Source: an uncultured Pedobacter sp.
GTDB taxonomy: Bacteria; Bacteroidota; Bacteroidia; Sphingobacteriales; Sphingobacteriaceae
DNA: 64,000 nucleotides
NCBI RefSeq assembly: GCF_946480185.1
Contig: NZ_CAMLIG010000002.1
Span: 1-64,000 of the forward strand
Direction of reading: 5' to 3'
The translations under genes were made by a program, and so were the position numbers. Numbering within the stretch: position 1 is the first letter of the stretch; every line of letters begins with the position of its first letter. The notes under the pieces are model-generated. The model was not told the origin of the DNA and searched no databases. It was given only the letters and a program-made list of their open reading frames with translations. Below are positions 1-9,951 of the stretch, one piece after another.

Positions 1-78
1 ATGCCCTTTGCTCTCTTTTTTACACTATTTCTTATCCCGAACTCACGTTATTTAGCTTCTCAAAAAAAAGAATTATAA
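1..78 (+). CDS. possible C-terminal tail of a membrane protein, cut by the window edge
   Basis: Reading from base 1 in frame gives about 25 residues, a hydrophobic run (FALFFTLFLIP) followed by a short basic tail and TAA at 76-78. This is how many transporters end, and the gene would converge on the GH95 gene that stops at 172. The ATG at base 1 is probably an internal codon. The stretch is too short to assign to a family and could be chance. Confidence 0.25.
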   Translation: MPFALFFTLFLIPNSRYLASQKKEL

Positions 79-171
79 TTTGTAAAAGACTAATGAGTTT
101 TAGCCAGTTCATAAGCTGAATTGTTAAAAAACAGAGAAATTAACATCCAAAAGCAGTTTAAGATTAAACAG

Positions 172-2733
172 TTATTCCACAGGCACCACGGTGTAAGTCT
201 TTCCTTTTTGAGTGTCAAAATCTATCACATATTTGCCTAAAGGTTCAATCTCTTGTAATTTGGCTTTATCACTTTTAATATATGACGCAGCGCCATAAGT
301 AGTCATTAACGTATTAGGATTATCCATTTCAGCATTTTTTGATACTGCTTCAACAATTTTCACAGGAACATTGGTTCGTAAACGACAATTCCCACCTAAA
401 ACAGACTTAATAGTAGCTTTCTTTAATTTACTGTAATCCCATTTCATAGCGACTTCAAAACCTCCTCGCCCCTTTATTCCCTTTATCTCTCCTGACGGCC
501 ATGCATCAGGTAAAGCTGGCAAAAGATAAAGCTCTCCTGCCTGGCTTTGCAATAACATTTCAGTGATTCCGGCGGTTACGCCAAAATTTCCATCAATCTG
601 AAAAGGTGGACATGAATCAAACAAATTTGGATAAGCTCCTCCACCAGTTACCTTCGTTTTATTTGCCGGATCAATGTAATTCAAGCCCGATAAAAGCATT
701 TTATATGCATGATTACCATCTAACAATCTGGCCCACCAGTTTATTTTCCAAGCCATAGACCAGCCTGTACTTTCATCTCCACGAAATATCAGAGATTGTT
801 TTGCTGCCGCTGCCAATTCGGGTGTTTTCTGCATCGTGATTTGGTCTCCAGGATATAAGCCAAATAAATGAGAGATATGCCGGTGTTTATCATTCGGATC
901 ATCCCAATCCTTAAACCATTCTTGCAGTTGTCCATACTGACCGATCTGGAAAGGGTATAATTTCTTTAAAGCCCTATCCAATTCTTCACAGTATTCAACA
1001 TCTAAATTTAATACCTTAGCGACCTTAATGGTGTTAGTAAAAAGCTCTCTCAGGATAGACATATCCATAGTGCTAGCCTTTGTCAATTGATATTCCTTTC
1101 CCGCAATTTTTACGGTGTTTTCTGGCGAAGTGGAAGGATTAGTGACCAAATAATCTGTTTTATCATCTTTAATTAGCCACTTTAGCATGAATTGAGAAGC
1201 TCCTTTCATTAAAGGATAAGCCCGTTCCCTAAGGAAAGTTTCATCTCCAGTATATTGATAATGTTGCCATAGGTGTTCGCAAAACCAAGCTCCGCCCATT
1301 AGCCATGCCGACCACCGAGGCATGCCTTTTGGATCTTTATCATAACCACCCGGAGGTGATGTTTTAGCCCATAAATCAGAATTGTGATGTGCTAACCAAC
1401 CTTCACTGATATTGTAATTTATTTTTGCAGTTTTAGCTCCATTTATAGCTAACTCTTTCATAAAATCAAAAAGTGGCTGATGACATTCGGAAAGATTGGT
1501 ATTTTCGGCCAACCAATAATTCATTTCTGTATTGATGTTAATGGTGTAATTGCTTCCCCATGGTGGTTGCACCAAATCGTTCCATATCCCCTGTAAATTA
1601 GTGGGTCTGGAACCTGGCCTTGAGCTAGAAATCATTAAATATCTCCCAAACTGATAATATAACATCTGTAAATGTGGGTCATCACATCCCTTATTCAATT
1701 TCCGCATTCGCTGATTAATTGGCAGTTTAAGAACGTTTGCATCATAAGGGAGACTGAATTCCACTCTTTTAAATAAAGATTGATAATCAGCGATATGAGC
1801 GCTTTTTAAGGCTTCATAAGTTTTTAGTGTAGCTTGTTTTATATTTTTTGTTGGTTCTATTGATGGATCAACCCCTTCAAACCCGGGAGATTTATCAAAG
1901 CCATTAAAACTAGTGCCCGAACTTAGGAATAAGGTAATTGAATTTGCATTTTTTATCTCGAGATTATCTCTTGAACTTATAATCTTACCACCTTCTAATT
2001 TCACCTTCAGGTGAATTTCGAAATTCATTCCCTCCCCACCCCAATCATCATAAGTAATTTGAACAGGATCATAGTCACGGTTGGCTACATATTTTGGAGC
2101 TTTACCTTTTAAAACCAGCTCATCTTGGTTTATAGATTGTAGTTTATATTTTAATTTACTGCTTAATGTTGCATCAAAACTTATCGCATTTTTTTGATCA
2201 GATGTGATACGAATCACCATTACTTTATCAGGATGACTGATGAAGGTTTCTCTTTTATAATTAACACCATTTACCTTAAAGCTGACTGTAGAAATCGCAT
2301 TCGCCAAATTGAGATCACGATAGTAGTTAGAACTAATTGAATCTTTAAAATGAAAGTTGAGCATTAAATCTCCTAGAGGCAAATATCGAGCAGAATATGG
2401 ACCCTGCATCTTTTTCCATAATTCAGTTGCTCTATTATAATCTCCATCAAAAATTGCTTGCCTAACCTGTGGAAGATATTTCGGTCCATCAGGATTGTTT
2501 TCTGCATCAACTGGTATTCCAGACCAAAGCGTATTATCATTAAGTTGAAACCGCTCCTTATTTACTCTTCCAAAAACCATTGCTCCCAATCTTCCATTGC
2601 CTAATGGTAAAGCTTCTTCCCAGTAATCAGCAGGTTTATCATACCATAATTTAAGCGGTATATTCTTCTCCTGAGAAAATATACTTTGAGCACTCATTAA
2701 CATAAGCATTAGCAAGCAAGAAAAATTTCTCAT
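172..2733 (-). CDS. GH95 family alpha-L-fucosidase (or alpha-L-galactosidase), secreted
   Basis: Secreted inverting glycoside hydrolase of family GH95, which removes terminal alpha-1,2-linked L-fucose or the related L-galactose. The N-terminal beta domain begins LWYDKPADYWEEALPLGNGR, and the (alpha/alpha)6 barrel carries the catalytic signatures: NINTEMNYW (two Asn near 399 and 401), TSPEN (Glu about 538, general acid) and FQIDGN (Asp about 714). I chose the ATG at 2733, which gives a normal signal peptide (MRNFSCLLMLMLMSAQSIFS); an in-frame GTG at 2766 would only add 11 residues. About 853 aa, normal for the family. It is the last gene of the run that begins with SusC. Substrate choice between fucose and galactose cannot be read from the sequence. 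Confidence 0.93.
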   Translation of the reverse strand: MRNFSCLLMLMLMSAQSIFSQEKNIPLKLWYDKPADYWEEALPLGNGRLGAMVFGRVNKERFQLNDNTLWSGIPVDAENNPDGPKYLPQVRQAIFDGDYNRATELWKKMQGPYSARYLPLGDLMLNFHFKDSISSNYYRDLNLANAISTVSFKVNGVNYKRETFISHPDKVMVIRITSDQKNAISFDATLSSKLKYKLQSINQDELVLKGKAPKYVANRDYDPVQITYDDWGGEGMNFEIHLKVKLEGGKIISSRDNLEIKNANSITLFLSSGTSFNGFDKSPGFEGVDPSIEPTKNIKQATLKTYEALKSAHIADYQSLFKRVEFSLPYDANVLKLPINQRMRKLNKGCDDPHLQMLYYQFGRYLMISSSRPGSRPTNLQGIWNDLVQPPWGSNYTININTEMNYWLAENTNLSECHQPLFDFMKELAINGAKTAKINYNISEGWLAHHNSDLWAKTSPPGGYDKDPKGMPRWSAWLMGGAWFCEHLWQHYQYTGDETFLRERAYPLMKGASQFMLKWLIKDDKTDYLVTNPSTSPENTVKIAGKEYQLTKASTMDMSILRELFTNTIKVAKVLNLDVEYCEELDRALKKLYPFQIGQYGQLQEWFKDWDDPNDKHRHISHLFGLYPGDQITMQKTPELAAAAKQSLIFRGDESTGWSMAWKINWWARLLDGNHAYKMLLSGLNYIDPANKTKVTGGGAYPNLFDSCPPFQIDGNFGVTAGITEMLLQSQAGELYLLPALPDAWPSGEIKGIKGRGGFEVAMKWDYSKLKKATIKSVLGGNCRLRTNVPVKIVEAVSKNAEMDNPNTLMTTYGAASYIKSDKAKLQEIEPLGKYVIDFDTQKGKTYTVVPVE

Positions 2734-2805
2734 TATTATTAGGTTTATAGTGAATGATGGTTTCACTTTGGTTTCTAAAAGATGATGATACTACAATTTA
2801 AAAAG

Positions 2806-4227
2806 CTATTGGGCGTCATCCCAATCATCTGTACGAAATGATGAAACTGGAAAACCATTCGACCCAAATAAATCACCTACTACGAAATCTTTAAAAGCGT
2901 AACGTACTGCAACAGGCTCTTTAACAGACGAAGAAGAAACGCTTACACCCTCTTTGGTAATTATTGCTTTTGCTGGATAAAATTTATGGTCTGCACCTGC
3001 AATCTCAAAATTCGATGAAGTTTGGTCAGCGGAGTTAAGTCCTAAAGGTGCATTATCGAACTTTAATTTTGCGATTCCATTTGAAATGGTCATTTCCTTA
3101 AAAGTTGGGTTTCCAGCTTGAATTCCCTTTACTCGGTAAGTTTTCTCTAAAGCTAAAAGTGCCAGCCTATCAGCTCCTATTTTTTTATGTGACGGATGTA
3201 TAGTTTCTTTCTGACCAATATCTAAGATGCTAGCCATACCCACATTTGGCAAAACGGTAGATGCTTTTAACTGGGCTTCACGCAAAAAGGCAGAATTTAC
3301 CCCCTTACCATAAACGTAGGGTGCAATTTGCATATAGTAAAAAGGGAAGTCTCCTATATTCCACAAATTGCGCCAGTTTTGGATGAGCCCAGGCAATAAC
3401 TTTTCATAAGTTTTAGGGTCATTTTTATTGGATTCTCCTTGATACCAAATTGCCCCGCGAATTCCATAACCTACTAAAGGATTAACCATGGCATTAAAAA
3501 GAACGGTAGGTGTTTGTTGTGAAAATTCTCCGGTTGTATCCCTATTAGGAAGTTTTACGAAATCAAAATTTTTAATTCCCATTTCGCTTACCCAAGGTTC
3601 AATACGTGTTCCGCCCCAGCTAGTTTGAATTAAACCGATAGGTACTTTTAAACTTTTCTGAAGCATTAAACCAAAAAAATAGGCAGTTGCGCTGTAGTTG
3701 GCTACATTTTCTGGTTCACAATATTTCCAATTGGTATTCACATCATCTAATGGTTGTAAACTTTTGTTTCTTGAGACCGAAAATAAACGAATCTGCGGAT
3801 TTGATGATAACGCAATTGCCTCTGCCGAACCAAGTACGGGCTGGTTTCTAAAACCTTTTACTGGCATCTCCATATTTGATTGGCCAGAACATAACCAAAC
3901 TTCACCAATTAAAACATCATTTATTTTAATGGTTTTACCATCACTAATGCTGATGTTATAAGGTCCACCTGCTTTTGGTGTTTTTACTTTTAGTTTCCAA
4001 TTACCATCTTTTTCTGCTTTTGTTTGATATGCTTTTTGGTCCCAAGAAGTAAGCACTTTTACAGTTGCATTATTGCTTGCTTTACCCCAAAACATAACTT
4101 CTGCTTGTTGTTGTAAAACCATGTGGTCTGTAAATAGCGCTGGCAATTTTACATCGGCAAGTAAGTTTCCGGAATTAAATGCTAAAATTAATAATAGAAT
4201 AAAACTAAAGAAGTTGCATTTTTTCAT
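2806..4227 (-). CDS. sialate O-acetylesterase-like SGNH esterase
   Basis: Secreted SGNH-fold carbohydrate esterase of the sialate 9-O-acetylesterase family. A signal peptide covers residues 1-24. The block I motif WLCSGQSNMEMP holds the nucleophile Ser at about 117, and a late IHPSHK supplies the catalytic His. In this context it more probably strips acetyl groups from a fucosylated glycan than from sialic acid, because no sialidase or sialate catabolism gene is present. It is followed 40-odd bases later by the GH95 gene on the same strand, and a second, larger homologue lies just upstream. 473 aa, a usual length for the family. Confidence 0.9.
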   Translation of the reverse strand: MKKCNFFSFILLLILAFNSGNLLADVKLPALFTDHMVLQQQAEVMFWGKASNNATVKVLTSWDQKAYQTKAEKDGNWKLKVKTPKAGGPYNISISDGKTIKINDVLIGEVWLCSGQSNMEMPVKGFRNQPVLGSAEAIALSSNPQIRLFSVSRNKSLQPLDDVNTNWKYCEPENVANYSATAYFFGLMLQKSLKVPIGLIQTSWGGTRIEPWVSEMGIKNFDFVKLPNRDTTGEFSQQTPTVLFNAMVNPLVGYGIRGAIWYQGESNKNDPKTYEKLLPGLIQNWRNLWNIGDFPFYYMQIAPYVYGKGVNSAFLREAQLKASTVLPNVGMASILDIGQKETIHPSHKKIGADRLALLALEKTYRVKGIQAGNPTFKEMTISNGIAKLKFDNAPLGLNSADQTSSNFEIAGADHKFYPAKAIITKEGVSVSSSSVKEPVAVRYAFKDFVVGDLFGSNGFPVSSFRTDDWDDAQ

Positions 4228-4358
4228 TGCTTTATGTGTTATGATTTCAAATTTATTTTGATTGAATTAGTTTAAATTATATTCACTAGCTCCATCTCCT
4301 GAATTATCCATTTGTAAGTCGTGAATCCGATTAGCAGTATTCTCTCAGTAATAGAACA

Positions 4359-6314
4359 CTACTTTTTACCTTCAAAGCCTTTATCAGTACGAAAAACAGA
4401 AGCTGGTAAACCTTCTTTATTGTAAAGATTTGCACCTTCTGGATCATCTGCCCATGCATATCTCACTGCAATTGGAGATTTGATATTATCATTCCACACC
4501 TCAACAGTATTTCCTACTATTTTAGCATTTGCCCAAACAAACTTTTTGTCGGCACCAGCAATAGAAAAATACTTTAACTCTCCTCCATTTTTAGCCATTA
4601 AGCCACTGCCAACGTTTGAAAAATTTAGCACTATTTTATTTCCTACAATTTTCATTGATTGGTATGTTGGTCCCGAAAACACTACGCTATTATCTCCATA
4701 CGCTACCTTTTCTGCAACTAAAGCTAATCGTTTACCCACATCCAATTTATTTTTAGGATGCACATCATTCCATTCTCCTATATCATTTATTACCGCCATA
4801 CCGGTATTAGGTACCGATAATGTTTGTTGTTGAGCCTCCTGCAATGATGCCAAACTACTTTCCCCTGGCTCACTGTTAGGAGAGTTATGGTTTGCTATTT
4901 GCACAAATAGAAAAGGGAAATTACCCTGACCCCATTTTTCTCTCCATTGTGTAATTAAACGTGAAAATAGCTGATGATATTCCTGATATTTACTAATGTT
5001 TGACTCTCCTTGATACCAGGCTATGCCCTTAATACCATAACCGATTAAAGGTTCTATCATCCCATGATACATGGCTGTGGGTTGTTTGTTAAAACCAGTT
5101 ATTTCACTTCTTTTCAGTGGCTCAGTTTTACAAGATATTTTGTATTTCCAATCTCCTTTTAAATCAATAATCTTATCTCCAACCTCAAATTGATAAGGTT
5201 TATCCTTAATAAATTCAGGATAATCAATTTCATTTAACACGCGGATAGTAATAACATTTTTACCCACCTTTAAAATTTTACCATCAATTGGATAATTTCT
5301 ACCAAAATATTTATTAGATGTTTCCCCAACTTTTACTCCATTAAAATAGGTGATATCTCTAATAAAAATATTACCCACTTTTAACACTGCATTTTTACCT
5401 GCATCTGCCGGTGATATATCAATCTCTTTTTTAAACCAAACCACACTTCCTTCATCTTCACCCAAATTTTTATCCTCTAAAATACCTGGCACTTGCATGG
5501 TTTTCCAATCGGCAAAAGAGTAAGCCGTATCTTGCCATTTCTCCTTTGACCCAACATCACTGTTATTTATTTTCTTGAACCAATTGTCCACTATTTCTTT
5601 ATCACGATTAGTGATTTTTTCAACTAAAGCCGAATCTTTATAAGCAATTGCTTTGGAATAATAATCAGGATAATCTTTTAAAGCACTTTCATCTAACCAA
5701 GCTTCAACAGGTGTTCCTCCATAACTACAATCGATGATTCCAATAGGAATTTTATATTTTTCGAATAAGGATCTTGCAAAAAAGTAACCCACAGCTGTAA
5801 AATCTGGTACAGTAGATGGACTTGCTGCCTGCCAACCCTTAACAGAGTTTACCTTACTAAAATCACTAAAATCAACATTTCGTTTGACCAGAAAATGCCT
5901 GATTTTATCGTTGGTTGAAGATGCAATTTCTTTAGGATACAAAGCTGCAGACTTATATAGCTCATATTCCATGTTAGATTGACCAGAACACAGCCAAACA
6001 TCACCAACTAAAATATTTTGAATGGTGATTTTATTAGTTCCGGAAATAGTCATTTTAAATGGACCTCCTTCCTTTTCTGGATTGAGCATTACCTTCCATT
6101 TCTTGTCTGTACCTGTATTTACAACATAGGTTTTTCCGTTGAATGAGACGGTTACCTTTTCGCCTACATCTGCCCAACCCCAAATAGGTATTTTGATATT
6201 TCTTTGCAGCACAACACCATCGCTAATTAAACGAGGTAAAACCACTTTTGCACTCAACTTAGTACTTAAAAGGACTAAAAAGATACAGCAAAATAAAAGA
6301 TTTAGTGTTTTCAT
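4359..6314 (-). CDS. sialate O-acetylesterase-like enzyme with an inserted beta-sandwich domain
   Basis: Second esterase of the sialate O-acetylesterase type, about 651 aa. The SGNH motif WLCSGQSNMEYE is near residue 115, IDCSYGGTPVEAW follows, and the C-terminal DVHPKNK carries the catalytic His. Between the two halves of the SGNH fold lies an insert of roughly 150 residues (WQDTAYSFADWKTMQVPG ... LKGDWKYKI) that resembles the jelly-roll sugar-binding domain of GH2 enzymes. The ATG at 6314 is chosen because MKTLNLLFCCIFLVLLSTKLSA is a clean signal peptide; the longer reading from 6386 puts 24 charged residues before it. Probable role: deacetylation of the same glycan as its neighbour. Confidence 0.88.
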   Translation of the reverse strand: MKTLNLLFCCIFLVLLSTKLSAKVVLPRLISDGVVLQRNIKIPIWGWADVGEKVTVSFNGKTYVVNTGTDKKWKVMLNPEKEGGPFKMTISGTNKITIQNILVGDVWLCSGQSNMEYELYKSAALYPKEIASSTNDKIRHFLVKRNVDFSDFSKVNSVKGWQAASPSTVPDFTAVGYFFARSLFEKYKIPIGIIDCSYGGTPVEAWLDESALKDYPDYYSKAIAYKDSALVEKITNRDKEIVDNWFKKINNSDVGSKEKWQDTAYSFADWKTMQVPGILEDKNLGEDEGSVVWFKKEIDISPADAGKNAVLKVGNIFIRDITYFNGVKVGETSNKYFGRNYPIDGKILKVGKNVITIRVLNEIDYPEFIKDKPYQFEVGDKIIDLKGDWKYKISCKTEPLKRSEITGFNKQPTAMYHGMIEPLIGYGIKGIAWYQGESNISKYQEYHQLFSRLITQWREKWGQGNFPFLFVQIANHNSPNSEPGESSLASLQEAQQQTLSVPNTGMAVINDIGEWNDVHPKNKLDVGKRLALVAEKVAYGDNSVVFSGPTYQSMKIVGNKIVLNFSNVGSGLMAKNGGELKYFSIAGADKKFVWANAKIVGNTVEVWNDNIKSPIAVRYAWADDPEGANLYNKEGLPASVFRTDKGFEGKK

Positions 6315-6634
6315 ATTTACTTTAGTGTTTATGGAAAACCTAAACTTGCGAATGCAAAAATCATTAGTGTTTAGTAGTTTTCTCATGATATTTACCTGTT
6401 ATTAGTTTAAAATTTTAAAAATCAGTACTCTATATTAAATTTATATATTCGATTCTTCAAGTTTTATGTGGCCACCCTCTTATCTATATACAGTTTGAAT
6501 CAAATAAATAAGGCTCATTTACCTCAACTATATCAAAGAAACGGGGTAACTCTAAGACAAATAAATAAGTGTAAACAATGGTTAATTATCATTTAGCCAG
6601 ACCTTAATTTATCTTCATCCTTAAACAATCCCGT

Positions 6635-8143
6635 TTAAAATTCAACAACTATTACATCTACTAACTTGGTTCTAAATTTGGCAGGAAGCTCTATCTGTAA
6701 CTCATTATTGATATATTTAAACTTTAATGTTTCCCCGGAAGCTAATATTTTAGCCGATTTTGGAGAGTTAAGAGTATGTAAAATAAGGGTAGTATCAACC
6801 GCTGGAAGCATATCTTTATCATAAGTTCCTTTATTTTTAAATTGAGGAATGGCAAAAAGGTACCTTTTAGATCCATTTGCAACTGCAGGAACAGATGCAC
6901 TTTCTCCCTTAGGCAATTCATGCGTATTAAAAATAGACACCTTATTTTTATCCATCCATTGCTGGATAACTTTCATGTTTTTGTAAATTCCATCAGGGAA
7001 AACTCCTTGAGCTGTAGGCCCCACGCCCAACAAATAATTTACGCCTAAAGAATGTACATAAGCCAATTGACCAAGAATAAAACCGTTAGAACGAAATGGA
7101 AGCGTCTCACTATCAGACCAACTACCGGTCCAAGGATTACAGAATTCTGCCCAAACATTTCCCGGATCTTGCTTTGGAGGAGTTCTTTCAAAGGTTATAA
7201 AATCACCCTTACCATGCATTCTGGGGTTTATGACTATTCCTGGCTGTAATTTTCTAATTTCTTCTTGAGTAATCACATTATTAGCGTTAGGTACTGGTGC
7301 CTTACCATCAAACCATAATAAATCTATTTTGCCATAACGGGTAAGTAATTCTTCTACCTGACCTTTTACCATGGCAGCATAAGCTTTTTCATGTTCCTGA
7401 ATTTCCTTTTCCGTTTTTTGTCCCACTCTAGGCTTTAGGTTTACGTCTAAGGATGGAATATCAGGATTCATTTTAACTGCTCCATGATAAAGAAATGACA
7501 TATAATCTCTATCAAAATACCAATTTGGTGGCGAATAATATAAGCCTACTTTTATCCCATATTTGCGGCAAGCTTGTACAAAAGGAAGTACTAAATCTTT
7601 ACCTCCCATATAGTTTTTGGTGCTAAAATCGCCATAATTACTAGGCCACATCGCAAAACCCTCGTGGTGTCTGGTAGTTAACACAGCATATTTGAAACCT
7701 GCAGCTTTTGCGGCCTTCATCCATTTATCAGGATCATAATCTTGAGGATTGAAATCCTTAGCCATGGCAAAATATTCTTTTGGGGTAATGGCTTGCTTTT
7801 TCCCATTTAAATTATAATCCTCTTCTTTAACTACTCTAGCTATTTCTTCTGGACTAAATTTTTTCGTGGCCAATGGTCTTCCTGGTATCATAGGCCAAGA
7901 AGGACTAAGTTTCTTTACTGAAGACAAACCCCAATGAATAAACAAACCTAGTGCAGCATCAGGAAACCATTGTGCGTCAGGATTGAGTGTATGTGTGGTA
8001 TCTTCTTTCTCCTCTAGATCAATCATACTGTGCTCGGCTTTCACAGTTTGTTGATCCTTAGTCTGCGCTATTATTGTTTCACCCGAACTCAGCAGCGTAA
8101 ATATGATGACTGCTAGACTCGTTATCTTTTTTAAATTATACAT
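6635..8143 (-). CDS. GH29 alpha-L-fucosidase (first of three)
   Basis: Secreted retaining alpha-L-fucosidase of family GH29. An N-terminal signal peptide ends around residue 26. The barrel starts at WFPDAALGLFIHWG, TTRHHEGFAMW is the conserved substrate-binding strand, and the nucleophile is Asp at about 279 in IDLLWFDG. A C-terminal beta-sandwich follows. 502 aa. It differs clearly in sequence from the other two GH29 proteins in the locus (WFDG against WWDT and WFDT), so different linkage specificities are likely. It lies about 70 bases downstream of the second GH29 and 320 bases upstream of the large esterase; that gap (6315-6634) holds nothing I recognise. Confidence 0.93.
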   Translation of the reverse strand: MYNLKKITSLAVIIFTLLSSGETIIAQTKDQQTVKAEHSMIDLEEKEDTTHTLNPDAQWFPDAALGLFIHWGLSSVKKLSPSWPMIPGRPLATKKFSPEEIARVVKEEDYNLNGKKQAITPKEYFAMAKDFNPQDYDPDKWMKAAKAAGFKYAVLTTRHHEGFAMWPSNYGDFSTKNYMGGKDLVLPFVQACRKYGIKVGLYYSPPNWYFDRDYMSFLYHGAVKMNPDIPSLDVNLKPRVGQKTEKEIQEHEKAYAAMVKGQVEELLTRYGKIDLLWFDGKAPVPNANNVITQEEIRKLQPGIVINPRMHGKGDFITFERTPPKQDPGNVWAEFCNPWTGSWSDSETLPFRSNGFILGQLAYVHSLGVNYLLGVGPTAQGVFPDGIYKNMKVIQQWMDKNKVSIFNTHELPKGESASVPAVANGSKRYLFAIPQFKNKGTYDKDMLPAVDTTLILHTLNSPKSAKILASGETLKFKYINNELQIELPAKFRTKLVDVIVVEF

Positions 8144-8214
8144 ATAATTACTATTTATTTATTGCTATTAGATTTATAATAATTCAACAGGTTTAATATT
8201 TTAGATCGACACTA

Positions 8215-9657
8215 TTAATCTAAAGCACCCGTTTTCATACTTTTGGTATTTTTTATCTGATGGTTTCTGCTTACATTACCCACAACAGTCAATTTGATAA
8301 CACTGGCTATTTTATCGGGCGCATTAGCTGGCAAATTTACCGCCAAACCATTAGGTGTTAGAGATGTTTTCAAAGTCACTCCATTTGCAAGTATCATTGC
8401 TTTTGTAACCTTATTTTTTAAACCTGGCACAGTAATTACACCGTCTTTAGGCCAGTTAAAAACTGATAAATAAAGCGTGGTATTTCCTTTTGCATCGTCT
8501 TTTTTGGTGATCCTTCCCCAATCAACCGAACTTAAAGGATTCGCTTGGGTAGCATAAATAGCCTCATGGTTTACTTTCATCCAATCCCCAATTTCCTTTA
8601 ATCTTTCTATACTCTCTTCGGGGAAAGTACCATCCGGTTTAGGACCAACATTCAATAAATAATTTCCTCCTTTTGAAGCAATATCAACCAGATTACGAAT
8701 TAAGGTTTCAGTTGATTTCCACTCGGTATATTTACTTCTGTAGCCCCAAGATCCGTTCATGGTCATACATGTTTCCCAATATTTACCATCCAATTCACTT
8801 AAATCTGGGATTCTTTGTTCAGGAGTTTTAGTGTCGCCGGGAAAATTAGGACGCTTTAAACGATCATTAGTAATAATTTTTGGTTGCAGTGCTAATAACG
8901 CTGTTAATTTTTTAGCAGCGTCATCTGTCATACCAGTAGGAGTATCCCACCATAAAACTGAAACCTCACCATAGTTAGTTAAAAGTTCTTTTACCTGAGG
9001 TACAGCTACTTTATCAATATATTGCTCAAATGTGGAAGTTTCTTGTGCAGGATCCCAGTGACCTTGATGTGCTAGTGTATAAGCGTCTATCGCTGTTGAA
9101 TCGGGATTAGCCCATCCTTCATTGGCTACCTTTCTTGCTGCCGAACCACCCGGATTATTCCAGTCTTGCGCCTGTGAATAGTAAAAACCCAATTTAATTC
9201 CGTATTTGTGACAGGCATCGGCAAGTGGTTTTAATATATCTTTACCGTAAGGAGTTGCATCTACAATATTCCATTTACTAGCCGCCGTCTTAAACATTGC
9301 AAATCCGTCATGATGTTTAGCCGTAATAACAATGTACTTCATACCAGCATCTTTAGCCATTTTTACCCAGTCCTCCGGATTATAATTCACTGGATTAAAG
9401 TCTTTGGCTATCGACTGATATTCTGCTACCGGAATTTTACATCTGTTCATGATCCATTCTGCCCCACCGCGTCTTTGCTCATGACCGTGATAAACACCTG
9501 CCCACTGCGCAGAAACTCCAAAGTGGATAAACATACCAAATCTGGCGTCAGACCACCATTCCATACGCTCCTTTTGAGGGAGCTGCTGAGCAAAACTTAC
9601 ACCAACATAAAAAACTGTTACTAACAAACAGATGAGGAATTTACTTTTGTCCTTCAT
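8215..9657 (-). CDS. GH29 alpha-L-fucosidase (second of three)
   Basis: Secreted GH29 fucosidase, 480 aa. A signal peptide (FLICLLVTVFYVGVSFA) is followed at once by the barrel start MEWWSDARFGMFIHFG. The strand ITAKHHDGFAMF is conserved, and the predicted nucleophile is Asp about 238 in VSVLWWDTPTG. The last 20 or so residues form a basic, probably disordered tail. It sits directly upstream of the first GH29 with 71 bases between them, so the two are probably co-transcribed. A 12-bp inverted repeat (9696-9752) separates it from the SGNH esterase gene. Confidence 0.93.
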   Translation of the reverse strand: MKDKSKFLICLLVTVFYVGVSFAQQLPQKERMEWWSDARFGMFIHFGVSAQWAGVYHGHEQRRGGAEWIMNRCKIPVAEYQSIAKDFNPVNYNPEDWVKMAKDAGMKYIVITAKHHDGFAMFKTAASKWNIVDATPYGKDILKPLADACHKYGIKLGFYYSQAQDWNNPGGSAARKVANEGWANPDSTAIDAYTLAHQGHWDPAQETSTFEQYIDKVAVPQVKELLTNYGEVSVLWWDTPTGMTDDAAKKLTALLALQPKIITNDRLKRPNFPGDTKTPEQRIPDLSELDGKYWETCMTMNGSWGYRSKYTEWKSTETLIRNLVDIASKGGNYLLNVGPKPDGTFPEESIERLKEIGDWMKVNHEAIYATQANPLSSVDWGRITKKDDAKGNTTLYLSVFNWPKDGVITVPGLKNKVTKAMILANGVTLKTSLTPNGLAVNLPANAPDKIASVIKLTVVGNVSRNHQIKNTKSMKTGALD

Positions 9658-9695
9658 TATTACAGGTTAAACTTGTTTATAAAATTTTATTTAAA

Positions 9696-9752
9696 ACTTC
9701 ATTTCGCCCCAGAATCGGCTTAATTAACTAATGAATTTGAGCGAAATGAAGT
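9696..9752. repeat. inverted repeat with 12-bp perfect arms between esterase and GH29 genes
   Basis: ACTTCATTTCGC (9696-9707) is repeated inverted as GCGAAATGAAGT (9741-9752) with a 33-base spacer. On the minus-strand transcript the hairpin is followed by TTTTAAATAAAATTTT, so it could be a weak terminator or an mRNA-stability hairpin within the operon. The rest of the 294-base gap 9658-9951 shows no credible gene. Confidence 0.55.
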
Positions 9753-9951
9753 GCTATTTTTATCAGATTATTTATTGTACTTAAATACTTTAAGTTATTT
9801 TTATAGAGATACTTATCCCCAAGCTTGGATAATACTCCTTTTCTCCTCTGGTTTAAAAGTTATCATGATGAATAAACTTAATCATCCAAATACAACTTTA
9901 TGTATTGCATTTAAGCCACAGCCTTTGTTATTGTTTTAAGAATAGAGCTGC

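Noticed and set aside
9751..9939. 62-codon plus-strand frame between the GH29 and esterase genes
   Set aside because: Composition-driven frame starting inside an inverted repeat arm, no recognisable protein features, opposite to the operon.
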